From Chloroflexota bacterium (GTDB lineage Bacteria > Chloroflexota > Ktedonobacteria > Ktedonobacterales > Ktedonobacteraceae), in NCBI GenBank assembly GCA_005881495.1, contig VBHI01000393.1, forward strand, positions 1 to 11,886: a DNA stretch of 11,886 nucleotides. Direction: 5' to 3'. The notes beneath the pieces were generated by a model that saw only the letters and a program-made list of their open reading frames with translations, was not told where the DNA came from and searched no databases. Positions 7,061-11,886 of this stretch are shown here, one piece after another; within the stretch, counting starts at the first letter, position 1, and the number at the start of each line of letters is the position of its first letter. The position numbers were made by a program, and so were the translations under genes.

Positions 7061-7921
7061 CTACAAGTTCACCAGCTTTGCGCTCTGCTCCCACAATTGT
7101 CGCTGGAGCGACTCATCATAGGAGATTGCAGCTGACCGCCTGGGAATGCTCTTCACAAAGTATTTGCCGGTGACGCCTTCCACCTTGGGTGAGGAGGCCA
7201 GGTAGATCGATGTTTTCGCCCCCTCTTGCGGGCTCGCGCCAAAGCTCCCGATCAACTTCACGAGAAGGCGAACGGCGGGCCCTACATCACTTTGCGCGAA
7301 ATTCGTCGCCACGAAGCCGGGATGCAGGCAGTTGGCCATCACCCCCGTTCCCTGCAGCCTGCGTGCCAGTTCATAGGTGAACAGCACAACAGCAAGCTTC
7401 GATTGCCCGTAGACACGCATAGGTCTGTAACGTTTCACTTCCTGCAAATCATCCATCTGAATGTAGCCTGATTTTTGTGTAACAGAACTGACATTGACAA
7501 TCCGTGCTGGCGCGCTGGCTTTGAGCACATCGAGCAGCAAATTTGTCAGCAGGAAAGGCGCCAGATAGTTCACGGCGAACGTCATCTCCAATCCATCCAC
7601 GGTTTCTCGCCGCCCAGGGTAGGCCGCTCCCGCATTATTGATCAGCACATGCAGGTGCGTATAGTGGTGCTGAAAGTTCCCGACGAGTTGTCGTATGGAC
7701 TGTTGCGATGACAGGTCTGCCAGCAGGAGATCAACAGCGTTATTCCTGCTTTTCGTGGTGATCTCGCTCCTGGCTTCCTCGCCTCTGGCACGGTCCCGGC
7801 AAACCATCACGACGGTTGCACCCATCTGTGCCAGCTCCAGCGCGGTTGCCTTCCCGATACCTGAATTGGCGCCGGTCACCATGCAGATCTTCCCTTGCAT
7901 ACTGCTATTCACTGTTGGCAT
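7061..7921 (-). CDS. Short-chain dehydrogenase/reductase (retinol-dehydrogenase-like SDR)
   Basis: A 286-residue classical SDR that oxidises or reduces an alcohol/carbonyl group with NAD(P)(H); the substrate is unknown. Visible motifs are the Rossmann loop TGANSGIG (16-23), Arg42 after strand 2 (CRDR, which favours NADP), ADL (68-70), NNAG (95-98), the catalytic Ser in NVSS (145-146), and the active-site pair Tyr171 and Lys175 in YGQSK. HPGFVAT follows, where P and G cap the cofactor. All catalytic residues are present. This group includes RDH/WWOX-type enzymes, often annotated as such in bacteria. The ATG at 7921 is preceded by AAAGGAT about 9 nt upstream; an in-frame ATG at codon 8 is a possible alternative. 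Last gene of the minus-strand group, convergent with the membrane protein gene. Confidence 0.92.
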   Translation of the reverse strand: MPTVNSSMQGKICMVTGANSGIGKATALELAQMGATVVMVCRDRARGEEARSEITTKSRNNAVDLLLADLSSQQSIRQLVGNFQHHYTHLHVLINNAGAAYPGRRETVDGLEMTFAVNYLAPFLLTNLLLDVLKASAPARIVNVSSVTQKSGYIQMDDLQEVKRYRPMRVYGQSKLAVVLFTYELARRLQGTGVMANCLHPGFVATNFAQSDVGPAVRLLVKLIGSFGASPQEGAKTSIYLASSPKVEGVTGKYFVKSIPRRSAAISYDESLQRQLWEQSAKLVNL

Positions 7922-8004
7922 GATGCGATCCTTTCATGTGTTTCTCTCATCCTCTCTTCTCTCACAGCTTCCTGACCCCCTTGACAAGCGCGGGTTCCAT
8001 CTTC

Positions 8005-8145
8005 TCATTCCTTGATCGTATGCACTCCCTTGGTGTGCTTGTGGGAGCGTTTCTTCTCCTGCTTCATGCTCTTGTACCACCAGTTCTTTATTAGTGGTGA
8101 AATCGCAAGGCTCTCTTGTTCCTCAGTTTCTTCTTTGCCAAGCCC
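8005..8145 (-). other. Protein-like frame directly after the DHFR-like stop codon
   Basis: Directly after the TAG at 8146-8148, the same frame stays open for 46 codons, running from GLGKEETEEQESLAI through NWWYKSMKQEKKRSHKHTKG to a TGA at 8005. The content is charged and strongly basic at the end. There is an ATG at 8067 (a 20-residue peptide, MKQEKKRSHKHTKG...) but no convincing RBS. The DHFR domain already looks complete, so this is either a remnant of another gene or a lost C-terminal extension. It is not a confident gene. Confidence 0.25.
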
Positions 8146-8691
8146 CTATTGCTGGAGCGGCTGATAGGTGAGGATCACGGTCCCTGTCCTGGTCGTTTTT
8201 GAAGAGAGGAGTTTCAATCTCTTGAGACTGCCCCCATCTTTGAAGAGACGCTTTCCGTTGCCTGCCACAACAGGGTGGACCAGGAGTATCAGCTCATCCA
8301 GAAGGCCCTGTTCGAGGAGGGAGTAGACGAGGGTGGGACTTCCGGCGGTGCCAATGTTCTTTCCTGACAGTTGCTTCAGCTTAGCGATTTCCTGGGCGAG
8401 ATCTCCCTTGATCAGTGTCGAGTTCTTCCATTCTGCGACACTGTCCAGGGTGGTCGAGAAGACGTACTTGGGGGTGGAGTTAATGAAGCTGGCAAACGGT
8501 TCATCAGTAGCGGTGGGCCAGTAGGATGCCCACTCCTGATAGGTCACTCGCCCTAGGAGGACAGCGTCCTGGGAGGTGAGCTGTTCCATCATGGCCTCCC
8601 CCATATCCTCATCGAAGTGCTCTTGCCATGTACCAGGCGATTCCACGACACCATCGAGTGTCATAAACAAACCTGCGACGACTTTTCTCAT
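8146..8691 (-). CDS. Dihydrofolate reductase family protein (RibD C-terminal-like reductase)
   Basis: A 181-residue stand-alone NAD(P)H-dependent reductase of the DHFR/RibD_C superfamily. Such proteins (often called YyaP/YwjB-like) are widespread and most have no proven substrate. Motifs are MTLDGVVESPG (10-20), LLGRVTYQEWASYWP (45-59), the nucleotide-binding GTAGSPTLVYSLLEQGL (114-130) and LDELILLVHPVVAGNGKRLF (131-150), all in the usual order. Length is normal. The ATG at 8691 has AAAGGAG about 9 nt upstream. A TATACT box (minus strand, 8745-8750) and a perfect palindrome at 8715-8726 lie in front and may control it. The decayed DUF4389 frame runs over its first 83 bases. Confidence 0.9.
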   Translation of the reverse strand: MRKVVAGLFMTLDGVVESPGTWQEHFDEDMGEAMMEQLTSQDAVLLGRVTYQEWASYWPTATDEPFASFINSTPKYVFSTTLDSVAEWKNSTLIKGDLAQEIAKLKQLSGKNIGTAGSPTLVYSLLEQGLLDELILLVHPVVAGNGKRLFKDGGSLKRLKLLSSKTTRTGTVILTYQPLQQ

Positions 8692-8995
8692 GATGAATAC
8701 TCCTTTGATTCTGATCTCTTAAGAGACATTTTGAAAGCGTCGATAGTATAGCATACGTGGTCGAAGAATACTTCTCCTCCCTTGCTTGCTTTCCCAGAGA
8801 ACTTCCACGTCCCTGCCCGCGAGAATCGCTCTCGCAGACCTCGATGATCACCACCACGACCATGGCGATGTGCTGGAAGAACAGCACGATGTGGTGAGGG
8901 ATGGCCGTGAAGAGGCGGAAGAATGTGGTCAGCCGATCGAGCGGTCGATCTGGGTAGTCAACCGAGAACTGGACGGGATACGTCGCCTGTTGCAT
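8609..8995 (-). pseudogene. DUF4389 membrane protein, truncated and decayed
   Basis: The frame begins at an ATG (8995) with an excellent RBS (AGGAGGT, 7 nt away). Its first 40-50 residues match the DUF4389 opening: YPVQFSVDYPDRPLDRL, then TTFFRLFTAIPHHIVLFF (about 23-40). In intact members this is followed by more membrane helices and a 'FTGRYPRGLFDF' type motif. Here, after the hydrophobic run MVVVVII, the sequence turns polar and unrelated (EVCESDSRGQGR...), and the frame overlaps the next gene by 83 bases. The 3' part of the gene has therefore been deleted or replaced. A truncated 128-residue product could still be made, as the start signals are intact. Family assignment is from the N-terminal motif only. 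Confidence 0.65.
8715..8726. promoter_or_regulatory. Perfect 12-bp palindrome in the leader of the DHFR-like gene
   Basis: TCTCTTAAGAGA lies between a TATACT box (minus strand, 8745-8750) and the RBS of the gene starting at 8691. It would sit just downstream of the transcription start, a usual place for a repressor operator. No -35 element is clear, so the promoter is tentative. Confidence 0.35.
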
Positions 8996-9094
8996 AATGA
9001 AACCTCCTTCGATGCCCTCGCTTCCAGCGAGTGGCAACTTATGTGCTTTGAACTGTTCGGCCAAATAACGCCGAACTCCATTTCACGCTGGGAT

Positions 9095-10084
9095 TTACAG
9101 TGAGGTTTTGTTGTTCTGGTCCACCGTGATGACGACTTTTCCTCGGGCGTGTCCTTCTCCATAGTACCGGAGAGCTTCAGCGACCTCACTTAACTTGTAA
9201 CATCTGTCTATAACGGGTTTTACTTTGCCGGCTTCAATGAGCTCTTTCATAAAAGACAAATCCTTGTTTGGTTTCACCGCCAGACTACCCAGTTTCTTAC
9301 TCCCGGTCATTGAAATCAATGGTCCCAGGAGCATGGCTTGGAAGATTTGAGCCATGGAGCCTCCGGTCGCGACATACATTCCCTTGGGACTCAATGCACG
9401 CTTGTAATCGAAAATCGAACGGTATCCCGCAGTGGCAACAATCAGGTCATAATGCTGCCCGTTTTTGATGAAATCTTCTTGCGTATAATCAATGACATGA
9501 TCCGCGCCAATCGAGCGCACCATGTCTAGATTCCTTGTGCTGCACACGCCAGTCACTTCAGCCCCGAAGTCTTTGGCAATCTGCACCGCAAAGGTACCGA
9601 TACCACTAGACGCACCATAAATCAAAACTTTTTGCCCCGCCTTAATCTGTCCTTTGTCGCGAAGAGCCTGCAGTGCGACGAGTGCCGCTTCAGGTACTGC
9701 CGCTGCTTCCTCAAACGATATTTTGGCCGGTTTCATCGCCAATACATTTTCAGGAGCACATACATACTCGGCATAACCGCCCCTACCACAGTTGGATAAG
9801 TCCCCGAATACCTCATCACCTGGCCGAAACTGCTTTGCGTTTCTGCCAACCGCTTCAACCCGCCCCGCTATGTCACTTCCGGGTATCTTGAGTTTTGGTT
9901 TGAGAAGCCCAAAGTACAGGCGGCCCACGAACGGTTCTCCTCTCACGAGCATCAGGTTAGAATAAGTCACGGATGCCGCATGAACTTCCACCAAGATTTC
10001 ATCGTCGCCCGGGGTTGGCTTTTGGATCTCTTCAAGTTTAAGAACATCCGGTGTACCGTATTTTGTGCATACAATTGCTTTCAT
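9095..10084 (-). CDS. Zinc-independent MDR alcohol dehydrogenase / quinone oxidoreductase
   Basis: A 329-residue medium-chain dehydrogenase/reductase of the Qor (COG0604) type, reducing quinones or enones with NADPH. The N-terminal GroES-like domain shows KAIVCTKYGTPDVL, ILVEVHAASV (30-39), PGSDIAGRVEAVG (68-80) and PGDEVFG (88-94). The Rossmann domain has the cofactor loop IYGASSGIGTFAVQIAK (155-171) and ends with HARGKVVI. The Cys/His zinc ligands and the four-Cys structural lobe of zinc ADHs are absent, so it should work without metal. The substrate is unknown. The ATG at 10084 has a strong AAAAAAGGAG 5-6 nt upstream. The 90-aa gene ends 47 nt before it, so they are probably cotranscribed. 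Confidence 0.9.
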   Translation of the reverse strand: MKAIVCTKYGTPDVLKLEEIQKPTPGDDEILVEVHAASVTYSNLMLVRGEPFVGRLYFGLLKPKLKIPGSDIAGRVEAVGRNAKQFRPGDEVFGDLSNCGRGGYAEYVCAPENVLAMKPAKISFEEAAAVPEAALVALQALRDKGQIKAGQKVLIYGASSGIGTFAVQIAKDFGAEVTGVCSTRNLDMVRSIGADHVIDYTQEDFIKNGQHYDLIVATAGYRSIFDYKRALSPKGMYVATGGSMAQIFQAMLLGPLISMTGSKKLGSLAVKPNKDLSFMKELIEAGKVKPVIDRCYKLSEVAEALRYYGEGHARGKVVITVDQNNKTSL

Positions 10085-10131
10085 TTTGTTCTCCTTTTTT
10101 GAGTTTTGTTGAATAAGCAGCTGGCCTCACT

Positions 10132-10404
10132 TCACTGTTTGACATCTGGCGCCTCGGCCTGGCCGGGTGTAACGCGATTGACCGAGAGCAAAGGCATGCC
10201 TACATCACGCACTTTTCTTAGCACTCCATGCAACGCGGCCTGATCGACCACCGGGCCGGTTAAGAGCGTCTCGCCGTTGTCTTCCAGTGTGAGGGTCAGG
10301 CCCCCAAACCAGTCTGTCCATTGACGGCCCAGATGGCCCTTGATTCTGATCTGATAGACCATTGGTTGAGCCTTTTCACTTTCTGAGTTGATTTCGTTTG
10401 ACAT
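10132..10404 (-). CDS. Conserved small hypothetical protein (90 aa)
   Basis: Start chosen at the ATG at 10404 (MSNEINSESEKAQPM...). An upstream ATG at 10461 would add 19 residues with no visible feature. After a polar N-terminus the core reads YQIRIKGHLGRQWTDWFGGL, then TLTLEDNGETLLTGPVVDQ, then ALHGVLRKVRDVGMPLLSVN. I recognise this pattern from small uncharacterised proteins common in Chloroflexota and Actinomycetota; no function is established. It looks like one compact alpha/beta domain with conserved Trp residues. It lies directly upstream of the MDR gene. The upstream region contains the 56-nt tandem repeat. Confidence 0.8.
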   Translation of the reverse strand: MSNEINSESEKAQPMVYQIRIKGHLGRQWTDWFGGLTLTLEDNGETLLTGPVVDQAALHGVLRKVRDVGMPLLSVNRVTPGQAEAPDVKQ

Positions 10405-10488
10405 AACCCTGTCCCTGTTATGGCCGGTCAGAACCGTCTGTGCCACTTGCTTCATGTACAAGTCGTGTATCTTCTATCAAGGAGTATA

Positions 10489-10597
10489 TCTTCTCTATGG
10501 TAGGAACAGGGAGATACTAAAGGAGTGTTTGGGGTAGTGTTCTCTCTTCTCTACGGTAGGAACAGAGAGATACTAAAGGAGTGTTTGGGGTAGTGTT
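10489..10597. repeat. Two-copy tandem repeat, period 56 nt
   Basis: Copies of 53 nt at 10489-10541 and 10545-10597 differ at only two positions (T/C and G/A) and are separated by 3 nt. Each contains GGTAGGAACAG, GAGATACTAAAGGAG and TGTTTGGGGTAGTGTT. No long inverted repeat is present within a copy. It lies between the LuxR gene and the 90-aa gene, both on the minus strand. It could be a duplicated regulatory element or a mobile miniature element. Confidence 0.9.
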
Positions 10598-10612
10598 GTG
10601 GGAGTACTGATA

Positions 10613-10642
10613 CGTTGAGATACCCGCGTGTGCGGGCAAGAC
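10613..10642 (-). repeat. Solitary CRISPR-repeat-like sequence
   Basis: Read on the minus strand it starts GTCTTGCCCGCACACGCGGG and continues TATCTCAACG. It closely resembles type I-E CRISPR repeats (GTxTTxCCCGCxxxxGCGGGxAT...), with the same 5-bp stem CCCGC/GCGGG (10623-10636) around a 4-nt loop. There is only one copy and no spacer array. It begins at the last base of the LuxR stop codon, so it might instead act as a terminator-like hairpin, although no T-run follows. Confidence 0.45.
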
Positions 10643-11886
10643 TACAACAGACCCAACTCGCGGGCACGTGCGACAGCTTCGGTGCGCCTTTGGACCTGGA
10701 GCTTGCCAAAGATAGTCCGATTGTGTCCTTTCACCGTACTCAAGGCGAGGAAAAGCCGCTCGCACATCTCCTGATTCGAGAGGCCTTGAGCCATGAGGTG
10801 GAGGACTTCCAACTCGCGTGGGCTCAATGGCTCGATCAGGGGCTGGGCAGGTGGGGGCAGAGAAGATGTGTTTTCGTGCTTCTGCGCATCCGCTTCCAAT
10901 ACAGCCAGCAATTTCCCTGTATAGGCCGGCATCCTCCCAAGAGCCTCTGCTTCGGACAAGAGGTGAGCCATCGGGGGACCTTCGTCGACAAAGAGACGGA
11001 TGAAGCCGCCCAGCGCGGCCAGCGCCAGCGCGTCACAGAGCAGGTGCACAGCTTTGTCCTTTTCGCCATTCATATGGAGAGCGACCGCCTGGAGCACCAT
11101 CACCTTGAGCCGTTCATCCGCCCAACCCTTGGCCTCTACCTGCCAACGCCATGGCAAAAGCACCGCCAGTGCTGTGGACGGGTCTACCTGAGCCAGGTGG
11201 ACCCGGGCCTGGCTGATGGGGAGGTCGTGCAAATGCGCCAGATGAGCGGCTGCTGCCAGATGGCCCTGGTGAAGCAAGGTAAGCACCTGTGCGGCAGCAA
11301 CCTCAGGCATCCGAAACACGAATCGATGCCGGCGCACGAACGCTTCGGCCTCATCCAAAACAGCGGCCGCGCCGGACACATCTCCCTGGGCAAGTTTCAG
11401 ACGGGCGAGCAACACCTCATACGAAGCGAAGGTGTCGACGCTTTCCATCTGTCGCGTCAGTTGGAGGCATTGTTGCCCATGTTGTTGGGCGGTATCCAGA
11501 TCATTCCATTGGTAGTAGATACGGGCTAAGCCAAGATACGCTTCACAGGCAATCGGTTGCGGCGGATCACCTGCTAATTGCAGGACGCGCCTGTAGGTCC
11601 TTGTCGCCAGAGACAGCTGGTTATCTGCTTCCTGTAATTGACCGAGATTTATGTTAGCCGCTATGGTGTAGATGGAATCCCCAAACGACTTCCCGGTAGC
11701 TATGACTTCGGTATAGGCCTGGCTGGCCGCTGCACGGTCTCCCTGGAGCTGATAGGCATATCCCAGCGTCCAGGTAGTGGCAGTGCGGACAGGCAGATTA
11801 TCGGGGTGCAGATACTCCAGGGCGCGACGCGACTGGGCAACGATGGTTTCTACATCATGCTGCATGACAGCCAACGTGGCCCGCAT
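10642..11886 (-). CDS. LuxR-family (MalT/LAL-type) transcriptional regulator, C-terminal part
   Basis: 414 residues are visible; the gene runs off the window at 11886, and its ATP-binding (P-loop/AAA) domain would lie outside it. The ATG at 11884-11886 is probably an internal Met. Residues about 15-330 are tandem helical (TPR-like) hairpins rich in Ala/Leu, such as TLGYAYQLQGDRAAASQAYT, AYLGLARIYYQWNDLDTAQQ and VLLARLKLAQGDVSGAAAVL. The C-terminal 61 residues are a complete GerE/LuxR helix-turn-helix: LSPRELEVLHLMAQGLSNQE, MCERLFLALSTVKGHNRTIF, then KLQVQRRTEAVARARELGLL. LAL-type regulators activate transcription in response to a small ligand. The regulated genes are unknown; the closest downstream gene is the 90-aa one, beyond the tandem repeat. 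Confidence 0.9.
   Translation of the reverse strand: MRATLAVMQHDVETIVAQSRRALEYLHPDNLPVRTATTWTLGYAYQLQGDRAAASQAYTEVIATGKSFGDSIYTIAANINLGQLQEADNQLSLATRTYRRVLQLAGDPPQPIACEAYLGLARIYYQWNDLDTAQQHGQQCLQLTRQMESVDTFASYEVLLARLKLAQGDVSGAAAVLDEAEAFVRRHRFVFRMPEVAAAQVLTLLHQGHLAAAAHLAHLHDLPISQARVHLAQVDPSTALAVLLPWRWQVEAKGWADERLKVMVLQAVALHMNGEKDKAVHLLCDALALAALGGFIRLFVDEGPPMAHLLSEAEALGRMPAYTGKLLAVLEADAQKHENTSSLPPPAQPLIEPLSPRELEVLHLMAQGLSNQEMCERLFLALSTVKGHNRTIFGKLQVQRRTEAVARARELGLL

Noticed and set aside
8818..8834. GCGAGA-N5-TCTCGC hairpin as a terminator
   Set aside because: No T-run on either strand and it lies inside the decayed DUF4389 frame.
10489..10642. CRISPR array formed by the tandem repeat and the repeat-like hairpin
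   Set aside because: The 53-nt units are separated by only 3 nt, so there are no spacers, and they are unrelated to the single I-E-like sequence.
10615..11529. A 304-codon open frame on the plus strand
   Set aside because: It lies fully antisense to the LuxR/TPR gene, whose domains are clear; the product resembles no protein and has no RBS.

Overview
The window looks like accessory DNA from a large-genome bacterium of moderate GC. The mix is typical of Chloroflexota of the Ktedonobacteria type: a kinase with a KdpD-like membrane sensor plus PAS and GAF domains, a MalT/LuxR-type regulator with tetratricopeptide helices, a COG4705 membrane protein, stand-alone SRPBCC, SDR, MDR and DHFR-like enzymes, and scattered transposase debris. 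This assignment is an inference from gene content; there is no rRNA or other phylogenetic marker.

Layout. 1-2354: a membrane sensor histidine kinase whose ATP-binding domain carries an internal deletion with a frameshift, so it is probably a pseudogene. 2355-2867: no protein gene; a cluster of perfect palindromes inside a longer closing stem (about 2487-2592) is a candidate structured RNA or mobile-element end. 2868-3032 (minus): the last 54 codons of a cupin gene, cut off at its 5' side exactly where the next gene ends. 3033-4109 (minus): a more AT-rich gene whose conserved residues match, in order, the endonuclease/exonuclease/phosphatase (EEP, DNase I/CdtB-like) fold. 4216-4530 (plus): a broken IS256-type transposase fragment. 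4603-5412 (minus): a membrane-anchored SRPBCC protein. 5659-5769 (minus): an IS3-type OrfA remnant. 5903-6843 (plus): a 40-aa small ORF followed by a COG4705 membrane protein.

7061-10404 (minus): a run of small-molecule oxidoreductase-type genes: a 90-aa conserved small protein, a zinc-free MDR quinone oxidoreductase, a decayed DUF4389 gene, a DHFR/RibD-like reductase and an SDR. 10489-10597: a two-copy 56-nt tandem repeat. 10613-10642: one solitary sequence resembling a type I-E CRISPR repeat. 10642-11886 (minus): the C-terminal part of a LuxR-family regulator that runs off the window.

The intact genes do not form an obvious single pathway. The strongest theme is decay and rearrangement: at least five broken genes in under 12 kb. 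The most interesting intact gene is the EEP/CdtB-like protein, which lies between a truncated cupin gene and a transposase remnant, as expected for a transferred segment. The other small enzymes may be soluble redox housekeeping or detoxification genes, but no substrate can be read from the sequence.
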